64,000 nt of DNA from NCBI GenBank assembly GCA_050084985.1, contig JBITNC010000001.1:144398001-144462000 (forward strand). Reading direction: 5' to 3'. This document shows positions 12,541 through 24,397 of the stretch, piece by piece. The notes under the pieces are model-generated. The model was not told where the DNA came from, ran no database searches, and saw only the letters and a program-made list of their open reading frames with translations. The first letter of the stretch is position 1, and each line of letters opens with the position of its first letter. The DNA comes from Nageia nagi. Lineage: Eukaryota > Pinophyta. The translations under genes and the position numbers were made by a program.

Positions 12541-14514
12541 TTAGGAGGACTAATTTTCTAAAATTTTATTGAAAATACTTGAATACATATGGGTTGTCCT
12601 ATTATCCCTAACCAAGGATTATGAGAGACCTTATATACTTACATATTTTTTATTTTAACATCATCATTATTTTCTTCAATAGATATTAAATAAAAAGATA
12701 ATATTTGAGTTCATTATTTTTATAATAAGGACTTTAAAAATATTCCTTTAGATGATTATTATTCTTACCCTAAAAATATGCTTTTTAAGTACTATTTCTC
12801 AAATATATGAGAATATAAAATAACTTCTTTACAAAATTATTTAGTTGATAATGTGAGATAAATATTTTAACATAGGTTAAATATGTTCAAAATTTTATAC
12901 AATATCAAGATTCATAATCTTCCAAATGAATTATATTTAAACCAATTATTTTTATTTTTTAACCTTTGTGTGAACCTTAATGAGATGGTACATGATATAA
13001 AAATTATTGATATGTAATACATTTTTTATGTGTAAAAGTGAAGGACTTTATAAGGACCTTAAAACCTTCCAAAATATTCATGAAAGATTTTAAAAGAGAC
13101 CACAAAGATACACAAAAGTTCGTAAAAGATCCCCTATACTACCTAATACAACTTAATCAGCCAAACTCCATCCAAATCTAGGTTTTGATACAATGTAGCC
13201 TACAAACTAGATTTAATATATTATAACCAAATATAACTTTTATTCTATTAGGGGAATTCCCTCCCCTTTTATTCTATGCAGAATCTTCACATAACTTTTT
13301 ATGGGGCTAATATACCCCTATCTTGCTCCAAAGTTTTTTGCAATCCATTTTCTATAACTTCTAAGGTCTTCTTATCCAAGCTTTGTTTATTTTTTGGTCT
13401 TCTTGATGAGTTTTTGCCTATGTTAAGAATATTCCTTTGGATGGTGATTTTCTTTCTAGAAGTAGCCCTTCTTCAAATTGATCCATTGCAAAAATGTTCT
13501 CTTCTTAATCCTTTTAATATATCTTTCATTTTCTTTCTTATTCATTATGAGTTTTGTAAGAAACAATATCCATACATGTTGCTTCTGAACTTGGGTTTTC
13601 CTCATCATGAATTTCCTCGATTCTTAGTTATCATATTCCTTGGTCCTCCTCCTCAATATATCTTAGCATAATCAATGAATTTCCATATTTTATTTTTTCT
13701 TGTATTTGGTTATAATTTCTAGTTGTTGATGCTCTATTTTGGCCTCATTTAATTTTTTTCAACCTACCTTCAAATTATCTTTATGCTCTTATGTGCTTTC
13801 TCTTTTCTTCATTATTTATCACTTTCTTCTCCAAACATTTTCCTATAAATGATAAAAAAATTTGTAGATATTTATTTAATTGATAGGTTTTTATAAATAA
13901 TTTTTATCTCCCATAAACCTCCCTTCTCTTTATCCATTTTTTTTCCTTTTTGAGCTCCTTTGTTATGTAAATATTTACACAAAATCTAAAATCCATAATT
14001 ATCTTCTCCTATTTGATGACTCTTATCAATAATGATTAAAGATCCAATAGTTTTTATGATTTTTGAAAGGATGTTAATATTCTAGTATTTAGATGGTAGG
14101 CTTGGAATACTAACCCATATAGGAATTAAATTAGTGTTCTCTATTTTAAGATATAATCTCTGGGACAATTGTATGGAGTACAATGTAAGTCATGGTTGAT
14201 AGGAATTGAACACGGGAGTAAGATTCGCATGTAATCAACTCAACTCATAGTTGTACATAATTTTTAGTTACTATTTTTTGTTTCTATTTTTAAATATGTT
14301 TTTTTATAATTTTTGCTTTGTGAGTTACAGTTAATTTGACTTGTAATAAATACATTGATCAATCTAATTTGGAATAAAAAAATTGAGCTTTACTAATACT
14401 ACAACATTGCTAGAAAGTGTGATATTAACATTTGTGTTTTCCTTTTTGCCCTTTCAAAGATAAGAATGTGATGTGATGGAGATAATTACTAGCAATTGCA
14501 ACTAAGTGCAATTG
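12541..14514. other. Unassigned AT-rich DNA
   Basis: No domain was recognised. The only longer ORF (13276-13671, plus) is Phe/Leu-rich and looks like chance. On the opposite strand the same segment reads as several short acidic stretches with stops. Confidence 0.5.
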
Positions 14515-14845
14515 GTAAGCAGACTATTATTATTAATTATTTTTTTAATTTTTATATTATTGATATTATTATAATTATTATTAATTTTATTATTATTATT
14601 AATTTGTTTTTATTATTTTTTTAGTATTCTTTTTTATTTATTACTATTAATATCAAGAGATGTTTTTATATAAAAGATGGAGAGTCAAAATGTCGCATTT
14701 GTTTTTATTATTTTTTAATTTTTTTATTATTTTTTAAATATTATTATTGTTTTTAGTATTATTTGTAATCTATTATTATTATTATTTTTAGTATTATTTT
14801 CAATTTATTATTATTATTATTAACTTTTAAAAGTGTTTTTATGGT
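14515..14845. repeat. (ATT)n-rich low-complexity tract
   Basis: Repeated TTATTATTATT and TTTTTATT runs across ~330 bases, interrupted near 14650-14700 by ordinary sequence. Confidence 0.8.
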
Positions 14846-14933
14846 ACAAAACCTAATGACAGTTCTCAATCAAATTCTAGATTTCAACCTACAGTATATA
14901 AATTAAAAACTATATAAATATCATATATTTTAA

Positions 14934-14962
14934 AATATATATATATATATATACATACATAT
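14934..14962. repeat. (AT)n microsatellite
   Basis: A run of alternating AT ending in ATACATACAT. A second, shorter AT run lies near 15354-15367. Confidence 0.8.
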
Positions 14963-14978
14963 TTTGCATACATGACTA

Positions 14979-15229
14979 TATAGCCACTCCCAACACAACA
15001 TTGAATGAAAGATAGATTTCATTTACGCTTTCATGGATGTCCATACATTTTTTTGACTTCTCCTCATGACAATTCAATCTCCTAAAAGTGTCCATAACCT
15101 TCTCAGAAAACCCATTTTGTGCATATCCTGCGATCATTGCGATCCATGAGACTGTATTTCGAAACATTTTGTCAAAAAATTCACGACCCCTTTCAATGTA
15201 TCAGTATTGTGCATATCCTGCTAATGTAT
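14979..15229 (-). pseudogene. Pentatricopeptide repeat (PPR, PLS-type) fragment
   Basis: Minus-strand reading gives AGYAQ, a stop, YIERGREFFDKMF, then NTVSWIAMIAGYAQNGFSEK, then a helix ending HESVNEI and FNVVLGVAI. Plant PLS-class PPR proteins show consecutive repeats of this kind (GYAQ.G...A.ELFD.M..R..VSW.AMIAGYAQNG). About two repeats are visible. PPR proteins bind organelle RNA, but this is a short piece with one in-frame stop, no start, and no neighbouring repeats, so it is a gene fragment. Confidence 0.8.
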
Positions 15230-15772
15230 ATATGGTATATACAATGGATCTCTCAAGAAGTAGACAATATACTTGAAGTAATTGATGGATATCATTATCA
15301 TTAATGAAAAACACAAACCACACGTATGCTTTTTTTGAAGGTTATTCTTTTTCTATATATATATATAAAACAACACAAACTATGCACTTTTGAAGGTTAT
15401 ATTAAATATTCATAAAGCAGTTTGAAGTAGTCGGTAGGCCTAAGTTCAAGGCTTCTTTTCATTGAACACTTCCTAATTGTAGCATAGGACAATAGGGGAA
15501 ACTGGAATAAAAATATTGATGTGCTTTCTCAAATCATTGACATTGACTAAACATTACTTTAATCGTTGAAGATGGTAAATTTAATAAAAGTGTTTCCAAG
15601 AGAGGAAAAGAGGAACACTAACAAGAACCGAATTGCATTGCCATATTCCACCTAAGTGTATATTCAAACAATCATATTACAAATGCTAAGTAGCGTACAC
15701 TGAATGCATGTCAAAATAGTCCTACGAAATAGCACTATGACATGATGATAAAGAGAGAGAGAGGGAGAGCAC

Positions 15773-15935
15773 CATATATCCGACACCATTTATGGAAGTG
15801 TGGTGTGATTCTAGGAACTATGCCATGAGATATCTCCTTCATAGGCTCTGTTTGGGCTTGTCTCAGAAGCTCTCTTATCTCTGGTGTGTTCCCACCAAGG
15901 ACATGGTTAAATGGGCTTCTGGTACATTGCATTAT
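15773..15935 (-). pseudogene. Cytochrome P450 first-exon fragment (CYP72-clan-like)
   Basis: The minus strand encodes FNHVLGGNTPEIRELL and then EISHGIVPRITPHFHKW. This matches the N-terminal part of plant CYP72-clan P450s (GN..E...L...A...PM..SHDIVPR..PH...W...YG), the segment between the membrane anchor and the first exon boundary. The reading ends at TATATG|GTGCTC, a canonical GT splice donor at the expected place. No second exon was found downstream (lower coordinates) and there is no heme-binding region. It is a truncated gene or captured exon; the family is fairly sure, the subfamily is not. Confidence 0.7.
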
Positions 15936-16202
15936 AGAATGCAAAAGGCTTCAATATCAGGTCTCTAAAAAGCATGAAAACTATATCCACAAACAACACA
16001 ACTATAATGGTAACCAAAACTTCTGCATCTCTTCTAATCTCAATATCCATCCCCACCAATCCTACTACACATAGGATGTTTGTAAAATCAATAACAACGG
16101 CTTCCTTCTCTGTAACCTGTATATACGAAGGCTAGTCATATTTATAATGCTCTTTCGCTTTCGGATAAGAGTAAACTTGGCATCTTCAACGTATTCCAAG
16201 AC

Positions 16203-16745
16203 TGTGATTTTCAATCATTTATCGTCTATAGATATATGATGTGATTTCACAATGTTAATTGGATATGTGTAGATTATATCAATGACAGAAGGCTTACAAC
16301 AATTCATTCAGCAAAAAGTCTAATAAAATCAATGGAAATCGAGCTTCCTCTCTTTTAATATATTTCATTAGACACTGATTTTCAACCATCTATCTATCGG
16401 CTACAGTCCATATCAAAGAAAAAGGTAATTGATGTGATTTCACAATGTTGATTGGCTATGTATAGACCATGCTACATTGCTCCTTATTACACACAGATCA
16501 ATGACATGCCACCTGTAACAATTCATTCAACAGAAAATCTAATAATTGCATTGGAAATCTACCTTTTCTCTATTAATATATTTCATCATACTCTGATTTT
16601 CAACCATCTATCGTCTATAGTAAAAAGATATATAATGTGATTTCACAATGTTGATTGTCATGTATAAATTATATCAATGACAGAAGGCTTACAACAATTG
16701 ATTCAGCAGAAAGTCTAATAAATGCAATGGAAATGAAGCTTAATT
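16203..16745. repeat. Long tandem repeat, three diverged units of ~150-215 bp
   Basis: Three units begin near 16203, 16376 and 16593. Each has GATTTTCAAYCATYTATC, then ATGTGATTTCACAATGTT, then ATCAATGACA, then ACAATTSATTCA and AATCTAATAA. The units differ by indels and substitutions. Confidence 0.8.
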
Positions 16746-16848
16746 ATGCCGTCAGCAATCACACAGTTTGCCGATTTCAAAAATGAGGAAGTAGCAAAAA
16801 GCATTGTTCCTATTGAAAGAAAGGATGATTTGGAGATCAAAGGTAGGT
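16746..16848 (+). other. Exon-like ORF with ATG and GT donor, unrecognised
   Basis: ATG at 16746 opens a 34-codon reading with balanced, acidic/basic composition (MPSAITQFADF, then IVPIERKDDLEIKG) unlike the AT-rich noise around it. It ends at ATCAAAG|GTAGGT, a good plant splice donor. The frame stays open to 16985 but turns AT-rich and hydrophobic after the donor, as an intron would. I do not recognise the protein, and no second exon was found. Confidence 0.35.
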
Positions 16849-16989
16849 TACTTAATACGTTTTTGTGTTTAATTTTTTATTGGGTAATGAAAATTAAATG
16901 GTCCTTTAAAATAAGGATCCAAAATTTGTATGCATATAGATATTTACAATGGTTGGTTATAAAAGATTGTAGTTACATTCGTTAAAAAT

Positions 16990-19150
16990 ATATTTTTTTT
17001 AAATTCATTTTTTTAATAATTTAAGAATTTTTATTTATATTTTTACTTGTGAAGTTTGTATTATCATAATAATAAGTGAAGATGTTAGTGGCATTATAGT
17101 CATAGTTTTTATCTTTGTTTTATCTAGTTTTCTCCTCTTTTTTTTATTTTTTTTATTTAGGGTTCTCATATCGCCTTTTGTTTCTTTTTATGTTTTCTTG
17201 CAAAGGTTGAGTAAAAATCATAGATGTGATCCTTTCTAATGGAGCGCTATGGTCAATCGTAGCTTTCATAGTCTCTTCATATATCATAACTTTGATTTCT
17301 ATAATTTGATTATTCTGAGATTTTAGATTTTTATCTACTTTGGGAGTTCTACCTTCAAACATTTCCCATAAATCTAGTAGGATTCAATTTCTATTTCCTC
17401 TAATTCCTTCTCTTTTTCCTTAGTAGGGATTTTTATAGTGAATGTTTTGTGGATCCGATTAGAATTACCACAACCAAATTCTTTATTCTTTCCTTTTTCT
17501 TAAAATTTCTTTTAAATTTTTTTAAATAATGGGCCCTTTTAATCTATTTTCTACATTTTATCAAGGTAGTTAAGGATGTATCTATGCCTAAGTTGATTCA
17601 TTTTCTTGATTTATTTGGTATTATCCTCAAAAAAATTATCTTTTCTTTGAAATAATTTTTCAAGAGTAACACCTCTTTACTTAGTTGTATCTCTTCCCTT
17701 TTTGAATCGCTTGCTTTTAGACTTGATTTAAACTTCATTAGAAGAAAAAGAAATGTCCTTTATATCTCAATAATTATTTGTTGCCTTTTAATTGAAGAAA
17801 ACATAGTTGCTATATAGTTCCAACCTCAACAAGGTTCTAGGCTAAGGGTGAGAGCCATCTGGAAAAATGCCTTAAGAAGGTGATGTGGGTAAGGATTTAA
17901 GCCTCTAATGGATTGGAGAAATAAATATAGTCATGGAGGAGATTCAATTAATTCCATCAAGTTTTATGGAAGCTCTTTGGTACCAAAATCTAACTTTTAA
18001 ATTATTGTTTAATTCATTAGTCTTTTTAAGTTGGTCGAGGGAAAAGATGATTCATCCTCTAACTCTTAGTAGGATGAAGAGGAGGAGGTAAAGGATTTAT
18101 AGTTTGTAAGTGATTCTAAGGCATTACCATCACCAATTGTTCTAATTGATTTGGTTTTATACTAGGGAATAATTGGTTGGGTAGGGTTAAGTTGTGAAAT
18201 ACAGGCAAAGACTATCCATACCATACCCTAGTGTAAGGGTAAATTTCTTTAATCATTATTATGTATAAATACAAAGAGTGGTATAGAAAGAAAGGAAGAT
18301 TACCTAGATTCATTACTAAAAAAGCAAAATATAATAAAATGATAATCCTAAATTAGAGAAAACATGAATTAAAAGGTAAAAATATTTATAATCATAGATG
18401 CAACTCTATCCATAAGGGAGGAAGAGAATCTATATGGTACCTAGATCTATATTTTACCAATTTCTTCCAGAGGTAAGGAATTTATTCATCTCCTCCTAAG
18501 ATAACTTCACCTCTCTTAAGTATCCAATTCCATCTATAATCATCTTTGTATCCATAGTAATTAGTTTAGATTTTATGGTAAATTGGTGACCATCTATGAT
18601 TACCCTTCTTTCATTCTAAGTAGCTACCATCTACCTAGAGATTGCTTCATTGTAGTTTTTTAGTCATTTTCAATATCCTCAAATTCTTCCACTCCATAAA
18701 ATCCTCCTTACCAATTTATCATAGCAAATTTCTTCATTTGATTCTTATTATAATCTTTTTTATCTTATGATTTCAAGCTTAAAATTGGATTTATTTTGGA
18801 CCTCACTAAGGATTTAGTGGTTCTTTGGCTATTTATTTTTGGTATCAAATTCTAAATTTTAGGAATTAAATGATCATTTTGTATTTTATTCCTAATATAA
18901 TCGCTTCATATAATGATGGTTACTCAGGGTCAAAGATATGTTTTGGTATTTTCAAATATTTCCTTAATTTTTCTTTGATAGATCAAAGTTATACCCATAT
19001 GGATAATTATGTTGGGTATTTTCATTGTATGGTTTTATATAAGCAATACCATCCTTAGGTACTATGATCATAAATTTCATTTTTTATTATAACCATATGG
19101 GTTGGAGGTATCACATATCACCATTATGGTCATTTATATCATTTATTTAT
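16990..19150. other. Unassigned DNA with scattered coding-like stretches
   Basis: Minus-strand 17153-17362 and the region just above it (~17370-17700) read as Lys/Glu-rich coding-like sequence with stops. Another coding-like minus stretch lies near 18480-18640. No domain could be named. This is probably eroded element DNA. Confidence 0.4.
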
Positions 19151-19151
19151 G

Positions 19152-20106
19152 TAATGATCCAAAATTAAGGGTCCCACTCACTTGTTGCATTGTAATATTT
19201 GAATTTGTCACTTAGAGTGGAACATCCCATTTTTAGAGGTAGTTATTGAAGGGATTTATTGTTCCAAAATTTGAATCCCATGTTGGATGTGCCTCCTACC
19301 CATGTACATCATCTCCAACAGTTACTACATGGTGGACTATTCTTCACCTACCAACATTTGTTTCCTTTATAGGCATGTAGTTTAACTCTTAATGCTCATA
19401 ATTTGGTCAAGTCTTTTTGGGATGTACAGTCATAGATGTCCATTCCTTTTTAATAGACATCATTTATGTTTATTCCTAACTCTATGAGTGAACTATGATT
19501 TGTCATATGTCTTGGAGGCTCAAACACTCTATTTTCTACTTTTATGACTAGGAACATCATTTTCCATCGACTTGTATCTCAAATTGAATTTCATTTTTAA
19601 TTTCTCTTTGAAGAATTCCTCTTCTGGATGAAAACCTATAAGAGATTGGTCTATTGGATGAAAATCCTCTTAGATCAAGGTCTTAAGGATGAAAACTCTT
19701 AAGTCTTTATTCTAGTGGCATTTCAAGGTTCAAATCTAGTAGTTGGAGATCCTCCATTAGTTCATCCAACTTGTGGGATTGTTGTGGTGTAATTCAAGGT
19801 CCAAATTTAGGGATTAGAAGGCCAAGCAGTGTGACATTGGGCCAATTTATACATTATGAAGTGGTTTTCTCTAGATCTAATCTTTTGAGCCAAACGTTAA
19901 GATCATTGAACCATTATCACTAAGTTTGGTACCTTGTAGTCAAACCTCCAACCTTAGGGTATTATATGGACACTTTTTTAGCATTGTACTTGGTTCCAAA
20001 TATCAATATATTTAATACCTAATATTATTTCTCCATAATAAAATTTGCTTATATGTATCTAGTTATTTTTGGGTGAATTTATATTTTTCCTAATTTAGGA
20101 TATTAA
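19152..20106 (+). repeat. Probable 5' LTR of an unclassified retroelement
   Basis: Starts TGTAATGATCCAAAATTAAG and ends just before a primer-like site at 20109. It contains an AATAAA-like signal (ATAATAAAA near 20034) in its last 100 bases, as LTRs do. No second LTR is in the window, so the left boundary is a guess. Confidence 0.4.
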
Positions 20107-20108
20107 AA

Positions 20109-20122
20109 TGGTATCAAAGCCA
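20109..20122 (+). other. Primer binding site (tRNA-iMet type)
   Basis: TGGTATCAAAGCCA differs by one base from the tRNA-iMet complement TGGTATCAGAGCCA. Confidence 0.6.
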
Positions 20123-20149
20123 CGTTTCATACCAACTTGTGGAGATAAA

Positions 20150-20470
20150 TAGATAGAGTTTAACACTCATCGATACTTTTTGAGGGAAATAAGTTAAACT
20201 CTAGTCTTGAGGACCAACTAAAAGAGACCCAATGGGAGATAATAAGGAAGAGATATATGGGTAGAAAAGGAGATCCACTAATCTTAGTGTCAGGATTAAA
20301 AAGAAATTTGATACCATGATTGATATGTTGAGTCATTTGGTGAGTTAAAAAAATCAAGAGGGCCCTTAAATGGATCATGGAGAGAGTTGGGCTACACATG
20401 ATCTAGGGAATGAGGATGGAATCCAATATATACCTTATCATTTCATGCTTTTTTCTAGACTAGCAAAGCC
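20150..20470 (+). pseudogene. Start of a retroelement gag/leader, decayed
   Basis: Downstream of the primer site, weakly coding sequence (EDQLKETQWEIIRKRYMGRK, later THDLGNEDGIQYIPYHFM) is interrupted by stops and frame changes. The position fits gag; no domain is certain. The element is cut off before 20690, where minus-strand CACTA sequence begins. Confidence 0.35.
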
Positions 20471-20689
20471 TATGTTACTTCCAAGGTAAGAAGAATATCT
20501 AATCCTATATATATCATGATGATTCATACATATTATCCCATAAATGAAGAAGAAAAAGTGTTCATAGATCATACCACAAGCAACAAGCAAGATATACATA
20601 TGAAAAATTCAAGATACATATGAGAAGTATATCAATTATAATATTGTCATTGAAAATTATCTTCATCATCAAGATGTACAATATATTTT

Positions 20690-21070
20690 CCTTTAAGATT
20701 ACATTTGAACAATTACAAACCACTTTTTATCATCTACAATATCTAGGATGAAATATATTTGACTAAAATGTTGTGGTAAAATATAAAGCTCTTTGTTTTT
20801 AGGTAAAATACTTATGGAATCGATTACAAAGTAATCACTAGGTCTATCATGCAAGATTATTTTTCTATGGAGTGTATCAAACCACTTACATTTAAATATC
20901 ACACATTGGAATGACCTATAATCTAGATGTATAATTTCTTGAATTTTTTCAACATATTTTAATTTTTCCTATATCAAGTTTGTATCTCTTGAACTTGCAT
21001 GACTTTCTTGATCAAAATCAACTATCACTCCATAGTAAAATGATATTCTTCTCTCATCATTCTTTTTTTA
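20690..21070 (-). pseudogene. CACTA transposase C-terminal DUF4216 domain
   Basis: Minus-strand reading gives FYYGVIVDFDQE, then EIIHLDYRSFQCVIFKCKWF, then LYILPQHFSQIYFILDIVDD and WFVIVQ. This follows the DUF4216 pattern (YYGVL..I.EL.Y.......FKC.W.D ... F..ASQA.QVFYL.D....W.VV). There is one in-frame stop near 20970. It is the end of the transposase gene whose core is at 53.8-56.5 kb. Confidence 0.8.
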
Positions 21071-21565
21071 TTTTTAAGTGTTGACCATATGCCCACATTG
21101 CAGGGAAAGAAAGTGCATGCATATATTTACACTAAAAATATTATTAGTTCCTACACATATTTACATGAAAATTAAAGTCTTATAAAAATATTAATAAAAA
21201 TAATTACCTCAAACTTGTATCCAACAGTGATATTTAATGCATTTTGATCATCTTCATCTATTTTTCCTCTGCAAATGACCTTGGACATTCTTATGACCAA
21301 TTTTCCTCTAATAGATTTTTAGGTAGACTAGCCTAGATGTACCCCTTTGATTCTGTCTATGAAATAAGGTACATTATTATTCAATTTACCTTCTTTTAGT
21401 TTGGTACAACTCAATCCATTTTTTGCAATATGTATAATGTAAATCAATTTATAGATTCCTAAAGATCACAATCTGTAAATTCACAATGCCATAATGCATA
21501 CTTGTTAGCTAGTAATTAAGCATTGATACAATTTTTAAATCCAAAATGCATATACATATATAAAA
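21071..21565 (-). pseudogene. CACTA transposase linker and intron remnants
   Basis: This joins the DUF4218 part at 47813-48039 to DUF4216 once the 26-kb element is removed. A coding-like stretch at ~21215-21320 (minus: RGKLVIRMSKVICRGKIDED) lies between AT-rich, intron-like DNA. Exon limits cannot be fixed. Confidence 0.45.
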
Positions 21566-21683
21566 CATAGTGTTAACACATAAAAATGATTTTATGTTTT
21601 TTAAATCAATAAATTAATGAAATATGCTTGGTCTAACTATATGTCTTGAATGGATTAAAGTGATAATATCAATGTTTGGCTTG

Positions 21684-21840
21684 AATATGAATATTGTATG
21701 GGTTATCTTGAATATTGCATGGGTTATCTTGAATATTGCATGAGTTATCTTGAATATTGCATGGGTTATCTTGAATATTGCATGGGTTATCTTGAATATT
21801 GCATGGGTTATCTTGAGTATTGCATGAATTATCTTGTTTA
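21684..21840 (+). repeat. 21-bp tandem repeats in LTR 1
   Basis: About seven units of TTGAATATTGCATGGGTTAT plus C. The same block occurs in LTR 2 (about 29600-29757) and LTR 3 (about 46981-47133). LTR 3 carries a small insertion (TTTATTTATC) inside one unit near 47062. Confidence 0.9.
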
Positions 21841-22165
21841 TTGATGTGTTTATCTTAAATTTTGTGAATTAACCTTATTTATGTGGATGCACGCCGACCT
21901 ATGGGCGGTATTATCTATTATCTATATAAATAAGGGATCTAATAGTAAGTCCACAAGAACAAGGATACACATGATCCCGCGTATGGTCTTGTAAGTGGCT
22001 ACCCCTTAAGGTATCTCTTGGTACCGCCTACAAGGCTGTGGTTTGTGTGCTTCCTTACACGAGCTCTCCTTACATCTGGGATCAAGTCTGATATTATACT
22101 GCTATCTGAGATATCTATACTGAAGATCTAGACCTAACTGAGAGGTCAAAGCTATCAAAATAAAG

Positions 22166-22208
22166 GACGTCGATGTTCCTTCGTGAACGGAAGAACATCG
22201 TCGACGCT
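22166..22208 (+). repeat. GC-rich hairpin in LTR 1
   Basis: CGTCGATGTTC and GAACATCGTCGACG form inverted arms around a ~9-base centre. In LTR 2 and LTR 3 the same place has lost most of the pairing, mainly through C/T and G/A changes at CG sites. Confidence 0.65.
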
Positions 22209-22509
22209 GTTATATCACCGAAATAGACTGCCCGTGATCCTATTTTGGCATCCTTGCAGGTCACGATGCTGTTGGAAAGGTAGCTCATCATCAGTATATC
22301 GCCAATATCTGCATCTTTCATTGTCAGGTACGTTCCGTGAGGTAAGTACACAAATTACAGTCTTGGTTGGTACAATTACACTTCTGAATTGGTTATGTTG
22401 TTTATTGTTATCTAGAATAAATCGCTATCCGTAGTTAAATACAGATATTATTGAGTTTGTAGATATTTGCCTGTTTATTTATTTGCACGCTCAATTTTAT
22501 TTGTAAACA

Positions 22510-22530
22510 TTTGGTGAACCCGACGTGAAC
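22510..22530 (+). other. Primer binding site, gag copy 1
   Basis: TTTGGTGAACCCGACGTGAA directly follows the LTR end. It starts TGG after one or two spacer bases, as required for pairing with a tRNA CCA end, but it is not the initiator-Met type. The same sequence follows LTR 2 (30427), and a close variant lies at 59757. Confidence 0.7.
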
Positions 22531-22601
22531 TGCACATCATTATACTAAAACCCTAAAGGTTTTAGTTAAGCCTAACATCTATTTTGTGAAGTGTTTTGAG
22601 T

Positions 22602-23819
22602 ATGGAGCAGCTTAAGTTATTCTTGCGTAGTCTTTCAAAAAGGGATTTGGATGAATTATTGGTAGAAATCAGACATGATGATCCAAAGGGATCCAGAGGA
22701 ATGCAAAATAGCACTGAGGGTGATAATAGTAATTTTTAGGCTACTATGGAAGGTATGCAGAGGCAGATAGACAGATTGGCAAGGAGATCAACGCTGCCTA
22801 ATGATTCTTTCGAATTTGGTAGTCCCTTATGTGATGAGATTCGTAGACACATGCCACCATCCTACTACAAAGAGCCAAATTTCAGTAAGTTCAATGGGGA
22901 AGGAGACCCAAGAAGACATATACAAGGATTTAAGGATGAATGTGAACTCAAAATTGGTACAGACCAAAGATTGCAAGCTAAATTCTTCCCCCAGAGCTTG
23001 GAAGGAGATGCCCGAGAATGGTTTTATGCGTTACCTGAAGGGTCCATCACATCGTTTGAGGAATTTAGTAATTTGTTTCTGGAGCAATATAAGCATAACA
23101 TCAAGAAGGAAGTTATCCTATCAGATTTATGTGCTATCAAACAAGATAGTGATGAGCAACTAGACAAATTTGTTGTAAGGTTTAAGAAGACATGGCAGCA
23201 AGTGAAGACCAGATTAACGGAAAAAGAGGTAAATAACATGTTCAAAGAAGCAGTTATACTGCCCTTACAATCATATGTTATCGATTATACACATCTTACA
23301 TTTTCCGATATGACGTATAAGCTGTTAGAGAAAGAAAAAGTCCTTGTGAAGCTAGGGCTTGTAAAATATGGTAATAGTGATAAGACAAAAGCAAAGGATA
23401 AGAAATCACAATCGCCAAAGAAAGAGAAAGCTATCCATGTGGCTGAGAAGACAAGTGAGATGAAGGAAAAGAGATATGTGAGATTTCCCATACCTCCAAG
23501 ACATATCCTAAAATACCTTGTGGAAAAAGGGTTATTACAACCTTTACCGAAGCGTGAGGAAGATCCAACAGCAGAAAAACCCCACTGGTATAAGGAAGAT
23601 AGATATTGTGAATATCATCAGACTAAAGGCCATGCTACTAATGGATGTGGAAATCTTAGGGATAGAATACAGAAGCTCATAGAAGATGGATTCTATATAT
23701 GTCCAGCAAAGGGCAAAGATGCAGGAGAAGAACAGCAAATTAATATGATCTTTCTGGAAGATGCTTGCGAAGTTAGCCCTGGTGGGAGCTCCAGGCCCTC
23801 CGGAGGTATCATTTGGTAG
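22602..23819 (+). pseudogene. gag, copy 1 (Retrotrans_gag, Tat/Ogre-like)
   Basis: ATG at 22602 (MEQLKLFLRSL) is in frame with a long ORF from 22746 to 23819 (357 codons), but TAG at 22737-22739 separates them. The core (residues ~25-170 of the long ORF) has KFNGEGDPRRHIQGF, KFFPQSLEGDAREWFYAL and FEEFSNLFLEQYKHN, the Retrotrans_gag pattern. Near residue 290 is CEYHQTKGHATNGC, the CX2H-type knuckle seen in gypsy gags of this branch. The ORF closes at TAG 23817 with no pol behind it. If translation starts at 22746 the gag would be nearly intact; if at 22602 it is truncated or needs readthrough. Confidence 0.85.
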
Positions 23820-24395
23820 ATCAAAATATGTAAAAAAAAAAAAGCTAGCAGTTGGCTCTGGTCTCTAACAGACGTCAGGGTCAAGAGATTGGGAGGTTTC
23901 ATGAAGTCATAACAGGAGCGTCGACGTTGTATTTCATGAGAAAAGGACCACCAGCGGTGCTCTTTCAGGGAAAAATAGAGGAAAGCAAAAGGTACTAATT
24001 ACTCCCGTAGCATGGGAAGTCAGAATTTCAGATCGTGTCATTGATGTTCATTTTTAAAGATCATGGAACATCAAATTAATGCATCACAAGCACATGTACA
24101 AGAGCAAATAAGGAGCGTCAGCGTTGTATTTCATGGAAAAAAGGACCACCGGTGGTGCTCTTTTATGGGAAAGATAGAGGAAAGCAAAAGATTCCAAGTA
24201 CGTTCGCAACATGAAAGGTCAGAATTTCATGTCATATCGTTGGCATTCATTCTCAAGGACCACGGAACATCAAATTCACGCATCACAAGTACATGTACAA
24301 AGAATAAATCAGGTACCAAAGTTTGTGTTTTATATATATCATGATCAAAATGTTTTTGTTTACAATGCAAACTGGATGAGATTACATAGAATGAT
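23820..24395. other. Non-coding spacer with palindrome modules, copy 1
   Basis: Begins with poly-A, then has two copies of a ~60-base module (about 23910 and 24110): a CGTCGACGTTGTATTTCATG part followed by GGACCACC-R-GYGGTGCTC. No plus-strand coding sequence. A minus-strand frame entering from the PMD gene stays open to 24227. Confidence 0.7.
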
Positions 24396-24397
24396 TT

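Larger units (their letters stand above)
21571..22509 (+). repeat. LTR 1 (939 bp)
   Basis: Begins TGTTAACACATAAAAATGAT and ends TTTGTAAACA. It matches LTR 2 and LTR 3 along the full length, including the 21-bp repeat block, the GACCTATGGGCGGTATTATC region and a TATAAATAAGGG promoter-like box near 21924. Confidence 0.95.

Noticed and set aside
13276-13671. 131-codon plus-strand ORF
   Set aside because: Composition is AT-driven Phe/Leu/Ile, with no domain and no context; probably chance.
14205-14245. tRNA-like GGAATTGAACACGGGAG stretch
   Set aside because: It resembles the T-arm region of a minus-strand tRNA, but no acceptor stem or anticodon arm could be paired.
22115-22434. ORFs on both strands in LTR 1 (also 47417-47653)
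   Set aside because: They are inside LTRs, differ between LTR copies, and match no family.
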